Shown here: one piece after another, positions 7,724-15,604 of the stretch
Layout: every line of letters starts with the position of its first letter
How positions within the stretch are numbered: position 1 is the first letter of the stretch
Source of the DNA: Neomegalonema perideroedes DSM 15528
GTDB lineage: Bacteria > Pseudomonadota > Alphaproteobacteria > Rhodobacterales > Rhodobacteraceae
Reading direction: 5' to 3'
DNA length: 64,000 nucleotides
Assembly: GCF_000374145.1 (NCBI RefSeq)
Contig: NZ_KB893653.1
Coordinates: 1,039,923 to 1,103,922, forward strand
The notes under the pieces: generated by a model
What the model saw: the letters and a program-made list of their open reading frames with translations, nothing else
Told to the model about the DNA's origin: nothing
Databases searched by the model: none
Position numbers and translations under genes: made by a program

Positions 7724-8023
7724 ATGGATCCCATGACCTTCTGGAGCGATCTTTGCCTACGCTCCGCGCGCGTTTCGGCTCTGGCCGGAGAAGTGATCGC
7801 GCGCCGCGTGGCTTATCTCGCTCCCGGCGCGGCCGATCCATTCGACCAGATGGCCGAGGCTTTTCAGATGACGATGGAGAAGCCCGCCGCCTTCCTCGAA
7901 AGCTGCGCCCGCATGAGCTTCGCCCCCACCGAAATGGCGGTGGCCGAGGCCTTCGCGCCCATCGAGCGCTGCGTGCAGGCCAACGCCCATCGTCTGCGCG
8001 GCGGCGGCTTCCCCGGCTTCTGA
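7724..8023 (+). CDS. Small alpha-helical protein, phasin-like
   Basis: 99 residues: MDPMTFWSDLCLRSARVSAL, then AGEVIARRVAYL, an acidic 'DPFDQMAEAFQMTMEKPAAFLES' segment and a C-terminal helix. The pattern resembles short alphaproteobacterial proteins related to phasins, the amphipathic coat proteins of polyhydroxyalkanoate granules ('..MxxEKxxAFxES..'). It has no signal peptide or membrane helix. A strong AGGAGAGG precedes ATG at 7724; a second ATG at 7733 is possible. No PHA genes lie nearby, so assignment is tentative. Confidence 0.65.
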   Translation: MDPMTFWSDLCLRSARVSALAGEVIARRVAYLAPGAADPFDQMAEAFQMTMEKPAAFLESCARMSFAPTEMAVAEAFAPIERCVQANAHRLRGGGFPGF

Positions 8024-8149
8024 GGATCGCCTCAGGGCCGCGCCGCCTCGTCCGCCGATCCCCAATCCGAGCGCCTTCGCCTGCGTGAGGGCGCTCTTCT
8101 CATGCGGCGAGGCGCAAGCCGCGCCCCGCCGGAGAGGCAGGCCCAAGAG

Positions 8150-8824
8150 TCAGGGAAGAGGAGCCGTCACGCTCGCGGCGCGCGACCAGCGGATCCGCGG
8201 CGCCGCGCCGATCCCCGCCTTCGCCGCCAGAGCCCCAATCGTCTCATAATTTCCGCTTTTGGGCAGAACGAAGGGCGTCGCGCCGCTCATGAGGTTGAAG
8301 ACGTCGCCCTCGGCGATCTCGACGACGGCCCCGGCGATTTCCGCGCCGTCATAGCTTCTCGGCGTGGAGAGCCCGCCGCCCTCGCGCGCGAAGCTCAGGC
8401 TGAACTGAGCCTCTCCTCTCCGGTTCTTCTCCAGCTTCCAGACGCCGGAGCGGATCGTCTCCGCGCCCGCTCTCCAGATCCGCAAAGCGCCGTCGGCGCC
8501 GTGATAGGCGATCTGGGTCTCTCTGTCGAAATCGCCGAAGCTCGCCACGGTGGCGTTCGCGAACATGGCGGCGAGCCGTTCGGGGCTCGCGCCGAGGTCT
8601 CCGGCGGCGAGGGCGCTCCCCTGAGCGGCGGCCATGTCCTGCGCGACGAGGGCGGCGAGCATGGGATCAAGGCCGGAGAGCTGCGCCTCGGCGGCGCCGG
8701 AGGCGAGATCCGCCCCCGAGATCCGGACGGAGTCGGAGGAGCGGCCGCCGCCGCATCCCGAAAGGGCGGGGGCCGCGAGGGCGAGGAGAAGAAAGCCGGA
8801 GAAACGAGCGGCGAAACGGGTCAT
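8150..8824 (-). CDS. Putative lipoprotein of unknown function
   Basis: 224 residues with a typical lipoprotein signal: MTRFAARFSGFLLLALAAPA followed by the lipobox LSGC with the lipidated cysteine at about residue 24, then a GGG linker. This suggests membrane anchoring in the envelope. The mature part has a helical region with DPMLAALVAQDMAAAQ and a beta-rich part ('TQIAYHGADGALRIWRAG', 'SGVWKLEKNRRGEAQFSLSF'). No domain recognised. It converges with the phasin-like gene and its own ribosome site is weak. Confidence 0.7.
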   Translation of the reverse strand: MTRFAARFSGFLLLALAAPALSGCGGGRSSDSVRISGADLASGAAEAQLSGLDPMLAALVAQDMAAAQGSALAAGDLGASPERLAAMFANATVASFGDFDRETQIAYHGADGALRIWRAGAETIRSGVWKLEKNRRGEAQFSLSFAREGGGLSTPRSYDGAEIAGAVVEIAEGDVFNLMSGATPFVLPKSGNYETIGALAAKAGIGAAPRIRWSRAASVTAPLP

Positions 8825-8960
8825 GGGACGAACTCATGAGCGGGAAGGCGGAAGGCCCGACGCCTTCCGCCTGCGCTTTGTGAGGCTGCGCGCATAAGTC
8901 GTCAAGGCGACCTCCGCGGGGGCCGAGGAGGTCCGTTCGCTCTGAGGGCGGCCCGCAGCG

Positions 8961-8994
8961 AAAACGCCCGCCGCGAGATCGCGACGAGCGTTTT
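8961..8994 (-). terminator. Terminator of the peptidoglycan-binding protein gene
   Basis: Outer arms AAAACGC (8961-8967) and GCGTTTT (8988-8994) enclose a second small hairpin CGCGA/TCGCG. It lies 58 bases beyond the stop at 9052 on the minus strand; the four T residues at the 3' arm fit factor-independent termination. Confidence 0.6.
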
Positions 8995-9051
8995 GGAGAT
9001 CTTCGGAGGCCCGATCTCCGAGAAGAGCCCTGAAGCTCTTCCGGAAGGGGA

Positions 9052-10059
9052 TCAGTTCACCGCGACGCCGAGGCTGTCGAGGAACTCCATGGTGATCTGG
9101 CCCTGAGCGAGGCCCTTGTCGCGCTGATACTGGCGGACCATCTGCATGGTGCCCGGCCCGAGCTGGCCGTCGATCTGACGCAGCTTATAGCCGCCGCTGT
9201 CCAGCGCGCGCTGGATGCGCATCACGAGATCCGGGGTGGTGTTGGTGGCGCAGAGGATCGGGCGCCATTCCATCTTGCCCGCGGTCTCCTTGACGGTCTC
9301 GCGGAGGGTCTCGTATTCGGCCGGGATCGCGACCTTGACCACCTGAGTCGGGGCCGTGAGCTTCTGGACCTTCACGGTCTCGAAGCGCGCGGGGATCTCG
9401 ATCTCGCGGGTCGAGGGCGGGGCGATCATGACGCGGGTTTCGAGCGTCTGGGTCTTGGCGGCGACCGGCTTGGTCACCACGCGGGCCGGGGTGCGCACGA
9501 CCTGCTTCTGGATGGTCACATACTCGGCCGGAATGGTCACGAGGCACATGATTTCGCCGGTGGCTTCGTCATAGCGCTGGATCGGGCCTTCGCCCTTCTG
9601 CCAGGTCGTGTAGGCCGCGCGGACGAGCACCTGCTCCTCGACGGTCTCGTAGATCGGGGCTTCGGCGGTCTGGTCCTCGCGCTCGGGCTCGACGGTCACG
9701 ACCTTCTCGCGGGTCTCGAACTGGGCGGGGATCACCTCCAGCTCGACCGAGGCGCTCTGAATCTCGATGGTCTCGTCGATCCACTCGTATTTCGCGGCGA
9801 CGATGTCGAGGCGCTCGGATTCCTCTTTGACGAGGACGCGGCGCTCGACCTGCTTCTCGGTGGCGGGAATGAACACGCGGGCGTAGCATTCGCCGGGCTT
9901 GGCGTTGGGCGGCAGCAGGTAAGCGGCGTCCTCATAGACCGAATCCAGCGCGGTCAGCGCCGCCGACGGCGTTTCCTCCTGCGCCTGCGCCGCCAGACCA
10001 AAGGCCGCGAGAGCCCCGCCGGCCAGAAGCGCGGAGGCGCATTTGCGTGTGAACGTCAT
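9052..10059 (-). CDS. Secreted peptidoglycan-binding protein with Tyr/Val/Pro repeat region
   Basis: 335 residues. MTFTRKCASALLAGGALAAF plus GLAAQAQE is a Sec signal with cleavage after AQA. The middle ~220 residues are an irregular repeat: segments of the form 'V-x-I/V-P-A-x-[YF]-x-T-V-x-x-x-V-V' recur (VIPAQFETREKVVTV, TIPAEYVTIQKQVV, EIPARFETVKVQKL, AIPAEYETLRETVKE), ending in 'GKMEWRPILC'. The C-terminal ~60 residues are a PG_binding_1 domain (MRIQRALDSGGYKLRQIDGQ then LGPGTMQMVRQYQRDKGL). Similar repeat proteins occur in Proteobacteria with unknown role, probably envelope structure. ATG at 10059 has GAGGA eight bases upstream; longer readings lack that support. Confidence 0.85.
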   Translation of the reverse strand: MTFTRKCASALLAGGALAAFGLAAQAQEETPSAALTALDSVYEDAAYLLPPNAKPGECYARVFIPATEKQVERRVLVKEESERLDIVAAKYEWIDETIEIQSASVELEVIPAQFETREKVVTVEPEREDQTAEAPIYETVEEQVLVRAAYTTWQKGEGPIQRYDEATGEIMCLVTIPAEYVTIQKQVVRTPARVVTKPVAAKTQTLETRVMIAPPSTREIEIPARFETVKVQKLTAPTQVVKVAIPAEYETLRETVKETAGKMEWRPILCATNTTPDLVMRIQRALDSGGYKLRQIDGQLGPGTMQMVRQYQRDKGLAQGQITMEFLDSLGVAVN

Positions 10060-10235
10060 TGCCATATTCCTCATCCGACAGGATCCGCGGGGGGCGGAGG
10101 GGCGAAACTTCAGGAAGCCGGGCCGATCATCGGCATGGGTTTCATGCGAGGTCAAGGCCGAAAGGGGGCGGCCGGAGGCTCTTGCGTATTGGGTTCCCCT
10201 CTTGCGAGGCCGAGGGGCTCCCTGACGCATCGCTA

Positions 10236-11360
10236 TCAAAGCCGCGGCGTCGGCGTCAACACTCCCTCTGATGGGGGGAGGCGCTCCAGCAGCGAAGAAT
10301 CGCCGTAAGAGTAAAAGCGATAGCCCGCGCGCATGGCGTGGGCGTAGGCCGCCCTCATGCGCGATTCGCCCGCGAAAGCGCAGACCAGCATGAAAAGCGT
10401 CGATTTCGGCAGGTGGAAATTGGTCAGCAAAAGATCTGCGGATTGAAAGCGCCAGCCGGGCGCGATGAAAATCCGCGTGAAGCCCGACCAAGGGCCGAGC
10501 GCGCCATTGTGAAGAGACGCGACCGTTTCGAGAAGGCGCAGCACCGTGGTGCCCACCGCCACGAGGCGGCCGCCCGCCGCGCGGGCTTCTTCGATGGCCG
10601 CGACCGTCTCGGCGGAGATCTCGCCCCATTCGGCGTGCATCTCGTGATCGGAGAGGGCGGCCGCCTTGACCGGCAGAAAAGTGCCCGCGCCCACATGCAG
10701 CGTCACGCGGGCGCTGCGCAGGCCGCGCGCCGCCAGAGCCTCCATCAGAGGCGGATCGAAATGCAGCGCCGCCGTGGGCGCCGCCACCGCGCCGGGACGG
10801 GTCGCGAAGAGGGTCTGATAATCCGCGTCGTCGGCGGAATCGGCGGGGCGCTTGCCCGCGATATAGGGGGGCAGGGGCATCACCCCCGCCTGAGCGATCG
10901 CCGCGTCGAGGGCCTCGCCCGCGCGGTCGAAGGCCAGACGCGCCGCGCCGCCGCCTTCATGGGCTTGCAGGCGGGCCTCCAGCAGAGGGGCGCCCTCCTC
11001 GGGGCCGAAGACGAGGCGGTCGCCCTCCTTCAGCCTTTTGGCCGGGCGGATCAAAGCCCGCCAGACTCCCGGCTCGGCGAGAGGCTCCAGCAGGAGCGCC
11101 TCCATCTTCGCCGCGCCGCCGTCCGGGCGCAGCCTGCGTCCGAAGAGCCGGGCGGGAATCACTTTCGTGTCGTTGAAGATCAGAATGTCGTTCGGGCGCA
11201 GGAGCTCGGGCAGATCGGAGACATGGCGGTCGGCCGTCCCTCCGCCCGAGAGATCCAAAAGCCGCGCCGCCCGACGCGGACGCGCCGGGCGGAGGGCTAT
11301 GAGCTCTTCCGGAAGATCGAAATCGAAGTCTTCCGGCTTGAGGTCGGGATTCAGACTCAA
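10236..11360 (-). CDS. queA: S-adenosylmethionine:tRNA ribosyltransferase-isomerase
   Basis: Makes epoxyqueuosine from preQ1 at the wobble position of GUN-decoding tRNAs. 374 residues carrying DFDFDLPEELIALRPARPR, the long 'IPAGT'-type blocks as 'DHEMHAEWGEISAETVAAIE' and 'RLVAVGTTVLRLLET', 'FIAPGWRFQSADLLLTNFHLP' and 'KSTLFMLVCAFAG', all typical of QueA. The start appears to be TTG at 11360, overlapping the TGA of the upstream cyclophilin gene by four bases (TTGA), with AGG eight bases before it. No ATG precedes the conserved domain, so this rare start and translational coupling are well supported. Confidence 0.95.
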   Translation of the reverse strand: MSLNPDLKPEDFDFDLPEELIALRPARPRRAARLLDLSGGGTADRHVSDLPELLRPNDILIFNDTKVIPARLFGRRLRPDGGAAKMEALLLEPLAEPGVWRALIRPAKRLKEGDRLVFGPEEGAPLLEARLQAHEGGGAARLAFDRAGEALDAAIAQAGVMPLPPYIAGKRPADSADDADYQTLFATRPGAVAAPTAALHFDPPLMEALAARGLRSARVTLHVGAGTFLPVKAAALSDHEMHAEWGEISAETVAAIEEARAAGGRLVAVGTTVLRLLETVASLHNGALGPWSGFTRIFIAPGWRFQSADLLLTNFHLPKSTLFMLVCAFAGESRMRAAYAHAMRAGYRFYSYGDSSLLERLPPSEGVLTPTPRL

Positions 11361-11935
11361 TTCGCCGCCTGAGGACGCAGGCTGATCATCTTGTCGGGAT
11401 CGGAGACGGTTCCGCCGCCGCCCGCGCCCTTTTTGATCTTATCCACGAACTCCATGCCCGAGATCACTTCGCCCCAGACGGTGTATTGGCCGTTGAGGTG
11501 GGGAGCGTCGTCGAAGCAGATGAAGAACTGGCTGTCGCCGCTGTCCGGCGAGGCGCTGCGGGCCATGCCCAGAGTGCCGCGCTTGAAGGGGGCCGAAGAG
11601 AATTCGGCCCGCAGCTTGCGGCCCGAGCCGCCGGTGCCGGTGCCGGTGGGGTCGCCGGTCTGGGCCATGAAGCCGGGGATCACGCGGTGGAAGACGATCC
11701 CGTCGTAAAAGCCCTGAGAGGCCAGTTCGGTGATGCGCGCGACGTGGTTCGGCGCGAGGTCCGGGCGGGTGCGGATCACCACGTCGCCGTCTTTGAGCTT
11801 CAGAACGAGGATGTTTTCGGATTGAGCTTCGGACACGACGGTCTCCTGGGATTGGGCGCTGAGGGGGGCCGCAGCCCAAGGCGCGACGGTGAAGGCCAGC
11901 GCCAGAGCGGCGAACGCGAAAGAGCGTTTGAACAT
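11357..11935 (-). CDS. Secreted cyclophilin-type peptidylprolyl isomerase
   Basis: 192 residues. MFKRSFAFAALALAFTVAPW and 'AAAPLSAQS' form a Sec signal, so the enzyme acts in the periplasm on proline isomerisation during folding. The cyclophilin core is complete: 'FYDGIVFHRVIPGFMAQTGDPTG', 'LGMARSASPDSGDSQFFICF', 'LNGQYTVWGEVISGMEFVDKI'. ATG at 11935 follows AAGGA. The gene overlaps queA by four bases; this pairing is common in alphaproteobacteria and reflects cotranscription rather than shared chemistry. Confidence 0.94.
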   Translation of the reverse strand: MFKRSFAFAALALAFTVAPWAAAPLSAQSQETVVSEAQSENILVLKLKDGDVVIRTRPDLAPNHVARITELASQGFYDGIVFHRVIPGFMAQTGDPTGTGTGGSGRKLRAEFSSAPFKRGTLGMARSASPDSGDSQFFICFDDAPHLNGQYTVWGEVISGMEFVDKIKKGAGGGGTVSDPDKMISLRPQAAN

Positions 11936-12111
11936 GGGCTGTGCGTTCCTTGATGCGCGAAAAACGACGCGCGGGCCGTGATGCGCGAAAAACGACGCGC
12001 GGAAGATGGCCGCATATCTCGCGCGGCCCAAGCTGTCAACGCGGGCGCGGCGGCGAAGACGGAGGGTCCGCGCCGCCGCGGATCCGAGGGGAGGGCCGAT
12101 ATGAGGAGGAG

Positions 12112-12663
12112 TCAGCGGGCGGCGGTCTCCAGAGCGCGCCTGCGCTCCTCCAGCCGCCGTTTGAGCGCCTCGGCCACGCGGGCGGGCACGAATTTCGAAA
12201 TGTCGCCGTCATAGCGCGCCACCTCCTTGACCAGAGTCGAGGAGATCGCCTGACGATGGGCGTCGGCCATGAGGAAGACCGTCTCGATCTTCTGATTCAT
12301 GGCGCGGTTCATGCTGACCATCTGGAATTCATATTCGAAATCCGCCACCGCCCGCAGCCCGCGCACGATGAGGTCGGCGTCGAGGCTTTCGGCGAAATGG
12401 ATCAGCAGATTGTCGAAAGGGCGCACCTCCAGCGTCTTGCCGGCGGTCTCGGCCAGAGGCGCGCATTCCGTCTCGATGAGCGCGACGCGCTCCGCGAGGC
12501 TGAAGATCGGCTGTTTCGAACTCGAGCCCGCCGCCACCCCGACCACCAGATGATCCACCAGCGACATCGCCCGACGAATGATGTCGAGATGCCCGAGGGT
12601 CACCGGGTCGAAGGTGCCCGGATAGAGTCCGATGCGCGGCCGCCCGCCCGCCGGATGCGCCAT
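12112..12663 (-). CDS. coaD: Phosphopantetheine adenylyltransferase
   Basis: Fourth step of coenzyme A synthesis, transferring AMP to 4'-phosphopantetheine. 183 residues with the nucleotidyltransferase motif YPGTFDPVTLGHLDII near residues 14-29, 'VVGVAAGSSSKQPIFSL', 'VRGLRAVADFEYEFQM', and the ISSTLVKEVAR motif that completes the ATP site. ATG at 12663 has AGGAG eight bases upstream. An upstream in-frame TTG at 12687 lacks that. Confidence 0.95.
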   Translation of the reverse strand: MAHPAGGRPRIGLYPGTFDPVTLGHLDIIRRAMSLVDHLVVGVAAGSSSKQPIFSLAERVALIETECAPLAETAGKTLEVRPFDNLLIHFAESLDADLIVRGLRAVADFEYEFQMVSMNRAMNQKIETVFLMADAHRQAISSTLVKEVARYDGDISKFVPARVAEALKRRLEERRRALETAAR

Positions 12664-12710
12664 AGGCCGCACTCCTGATAGGTCCAAGATGAAGCGTTCC
12701 GTCGCCGGGG

Positions 12711-13154
12711 TCAGGCCGAAGCCGAACGAATCAGATCGGCGAGGGCTTCGTTCTCCAGCTGCAGCGCTTCGATGCGCGCGATCACCGCGTCGCCGATGGA
12801 GACCAGCCCGACCAGCTCGCCGCCTTCGATGACGGGCATGTGGCGGAAACGTCCCTTGGTCATGCGCGAGAGCACCTGAATGGCGTCGTCGTTGAAGGCG
12901 CAGCTTTGCACCTTGGCGGTCATGGCCGTGGAGACCGGATCCTTCAGGCGGTCGGCGCCTTCGCGGCCGACGAGCCGCACGATGTCGCGCTCCGAGAGGA
13001 TGCCGACCATGGCGCCTTTCTCGTCGAGGACGAGCAGACAGCCGATCTTGCGCTCCGAGAGCCGCGCGGCGGCCTCGGCCAGAGTGTTCGTCGGGCGGAT
13101 GGACTCCACCTCTTGCGAGCCTTTGCGGTCCAGAATCTGGCGAACCTTGGTCAT
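12711..13154 (-). CDS. CBS domain pair protein
   Basis: 147 residues consisting of a tandem CBS (Bateman) module with no fused effector domain. First repeat: 'TNTLAEAAARLSERKIGCLLVLDEKGAMVGILSERDIVR'-type, second: 'DDAIQVLSRMTKGRFRHMPVIEGGELVGLVSIGDAV'-type, with a C-terminal acidic helix. Such modules bind adenine nucleotides and regulate partners in cis or trans. ATG at 13154 has GGAGG upstream. It is the last gene of the minus-strand run from queA to here, but separated from coaD by 48 bases. Target unknown. Confidence 0.88.
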   Translation of the reverse strand: MTKVRQILDRKGSQEVESIRPTNTLAEAAARLSERKIGCLLVLDEKGAMVGILSERDIVRLVGREGADRLKDPVSTAMTAKVQSCAFNDDAIQVLSRMTKGRFRHMPVIEGGELVGLVSIGDAVIARIEALQLENEALADLIRSASA

Positions 13155-13397
13155 GGCGGAATCCTCCCTCGCCTTATGCGCCGTCCGGGCGGGAGTCTCG
13201 CGCGGCTCAGGGCGGCGCGTCAAGGCTTGTGCTCGGGAGAGGGTCAGAAAATTGCGCGTTTCGGGCGATATTTTCGCCGAAATCGTCGCGGATGCTCGGC
13301 GCGGCCGCGCGGATCCTCGAGTCCGGCCGCCTCTGGGCCCCCTCCGGACCGCCCCTGTGCGAAAGGCGCCCTTTCCTTGGGGCGCGCGACGCAAGAA

Positions 13398-13560
13398 AAA
13401 AGGGACGCCTTGCGGCGTCCCTGAAGTCGGATTGAGGCAGGTTTCATGCAGGCAAGAAACCTATCGAGCAGTGCATTCGTTTTACTTAATGTGGCGGCAG
13501 TTTGGCAAGGCTGAAATGCAAGGGGCATGAAGATTCAAGCCGATCAGCCCCTTGAACTGT
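13398..13560 (-). ncRNA. Candidate small RNA ending in a strong terminator
   Basis: On the minus strand, an 8-bp stem CAAGGGGC/GCCCCTTG (13547-13554 with 13519-13526, 20-base loop), a GGTTTC/GAAACC hairpin (13431-13452), and then the GNRA-loop terminator at 13401-13422 with six T residues. No gene of this strand lies upstream, and no convincing reading frame stops before the terminator. The 5' end is guessed. Alternatives are a leader attenuator of the CBS gene 240 bases downstream, or termination of antisense transcription from the binding-protein gene. Confidence 0.45.
13401..13422 (-). terminator. Strong intrinsic terminator with no obvious upstream gene
   Basis: AGGGACGCC (13401-13409), loop TTGC, GGCGTCCCT (13414-13422). 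Read on the minus strand, the loop is GCAA and the stem is followed by TTTTTT. The orientation is unambiguous because the A-run is only on the left of the plus strand. It lies in a 575-base intergenic region between divergent genes. Confidence 0.85.
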
Positions 13561-13729
13561 CTCCTTCAAGCCGCATGAAGGGGCCTGTGAGGTCGGCGGC
13601 GCGGCGCTCGTCCGCCGAATTCTGAACGCATGAGGAGGAAGACCGCTATGGAATTCCCGTCGAAATCGACTCAGGCTCAGGGCTCCCGTATAGGGGGCGT
13701 GCTGCGCATTTGGGGTCAAGGATGTGAAA

Positions 13730-15540
13730 TGAAGAGCCTTTTCAAAGCGGTGTCGCTTCTGTCCTGCGGACTCGCCTATCTGGCGAGCCCCGCTTTCCCG
13801 CAAGCCTCCGCGCAAGAGGCTCCCGTCCATGGACTCGCGATGCATGGCGCGCCCGCTCTGCCGCCCGAGGCGCCGCATTTGCCTTACGCCGATCCGGAAG
13901 CCGTCAAAGGCGGCTCCATCGTCTATGGTTTGACGGGAAGCTTCGACAGCGTTCAACCTTTCATCATCCGCGGCTCTTCGCCTTTTTGGGTGATCCGGGA
14001 TCTCGCCTTCGAATCGCTTTTGACGCGCAATCACGATGAACCATTTACGCTGTATGGTTTGTTGGCGGAGAGCGTCGAGACCCCGGAAGATCGTTCATGG
14101 GCGCTCTTCACGATCCGCGAGGAGGCCCGTTTCAGCGACGGATCGCCCGTCACGCCGGAGGACGTGATCTTCTCCATGGAGGTTCTGCGCGATCAGGGCC
14201 GCCCGAATTACGGCTCCTCCTACCGCAAGGTCTCAAGCGTCGAGAAAGTCGGCGAGCGGGGGGTGAGGTTCGTCTTCGGCGAGGGCGACCGCGAGCTGCC
14301 TCTGATTCTGGGGCTCATGCCGATCCTCTCGAAAGCCGATTGGGAGGGGAAGGACTTCTCGGTCAGCACGATCCGTCCGGCTTTGGGCTCCGGGCCTTAC
14401 GTGATCTCTCAGGTGGACCCCGGCGCCTCCCTGACCTTCCGCCGCAACCCCGATTACTGGGGGCGGGATCTGCCGATCAATCGCGGGCTGCATAATTTCG
14501 ACGAGGTGAAATATCTCTATTTCCGCGATTCCAACGCGCTCTGGGAGGCCTTCACGAGCGGCCTCGTGACATTCCGCCATGAGCAGAGCGCCGAACGCTG
14601 GGCGCAGGGCTATGATTTCCCCGCCTTCCGCTCCGGCGCGGTCGAGCGCGGCGAGGTCGTCCATGGCCGTCCCACCGGCATGAGGGGCCTCGTCTTCAAC
14701 ACGCGACGTCCTTTGTTTCAGGATCGCCGCGTGCGCGAAGCCGTCTCGCTCGCGCTGGATTTCGAATGGCTGAACCGCACGCTCTATTACGGGGCCTATG
14801 CGCGGATTCAGAGCTATTTCGGCAATAGCGCGCTGGGCTGCGATTCCGGCCCCGCCGACGAAGCCGAGCGGGCTTTGCTCGCGCCTTATCTCGGGGAGTT
14901 GCCTGAGGGCGCGCTGGAGGCGGCCTGCGCGCAGCCGGTCTCCGACGGCTCGGGCCGCGACCGGACGCGGCTGCGTCGGGCGGCGGCCCTGCTGCGCGAG
15001 GCGGGATGGGTTTCGCAGGGGGGCGTGTTGAAGAACGCCGCCGGAGAGCCCTTCGCCTTTGAGATCCTCACCTCCGGCGTGGAGGAGGAGCGCGTGGCGG
15101 GGGCTTTCGCTCAGGCGCTGAAGAGCCTCGGGATTCAAATGCGCGCCCGCACCGTCGACGCCGCTCAGATGGCCGCCCGCAAAAACGACTATGATTACGA
15201 CATGGTCTTTAATTTCTGGGCTTTGTCGCTCTCTCCGGGCAACGAGCAGACGCTCTACTGGGGCTCGGCGGGGCGCGAGATCCCCGGCACGCGCAATTAC
15301 ATGGGCGTCGCCAGCCCCGGCGTGGACGCTATGATCCAAGCTCTGCTGGAGGCCCGCGACCGCGCGCCCTTCGAAGCCGCCGCGCGGGCGCTCGACCGGC
15401 TGCTGACTGCGAATCAATATGTCGTGCCGCTCTGGTGGGAGCCCACCGACAAGCTGGCCTGGCGCAAAGGGATGCGCCGCCCGGAGAAAGATCCGCTTTA
15501 CGGCTATCGGCCGGAAGTCTGGTGGAGCGAGGCGCCCTAA
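13730..15540 (+). CDS. YejA-like extracellular solute-binding protein (family 5)
   Basis: 603 residues. MKSLFKAVSLLSCGLAYLAS followed by PAFPQASAQ is a Sec signal. The opening 'VHGLAMHGAPALPPEAPHLPYADPEAVKGGSI' and the later 'FTIREEARFSDGSPVTPEDVIFSMEVLRDQG' are typical of the YejA/microcin C-type branch of oligopeptide-binding proteins. It binds substrate in the periplasm for an ABC importer, but no permease or ATPase gene is adjacent, so it is an orphan. ATG at 13730 follows AAGGA. An upstream in-frame ATG at 13648 with a GAGGAGG site exists but would bury the signal peptide. Confidence 0.9.
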
Positions 15541-15588
15541 GCGTTTTCCAGCGAAGCCGAAAGGCTTCGCGTCGTGAAAACGCGACCA
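15541..15588. repeat. Dispersed nested inverted repeat, copy 1
   Basis: Begins directly after the stop of the YejA-like gene. Consensus parts are GCGTTTTCCAGCGAAGCC, a short loop, and GGCTTCGCGTCGTGAAAACG ending CGACCA. Two nested stems, GCGTTTTC/GAAAACGC outside and GCGAAGCC/GGCTTCGC inside, form one long hairpin. Confidence 0.85.
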
Positions 15589-15604
15589 CAAGACGCCTAA
15601 ATCC

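Noticed and set aside
13244-13528. Minus-strand frame across the orphan terminator
   Set aside because: It reads straight through a strong terminator and has no recognisable sequence, so a small RNA is the better explanation.
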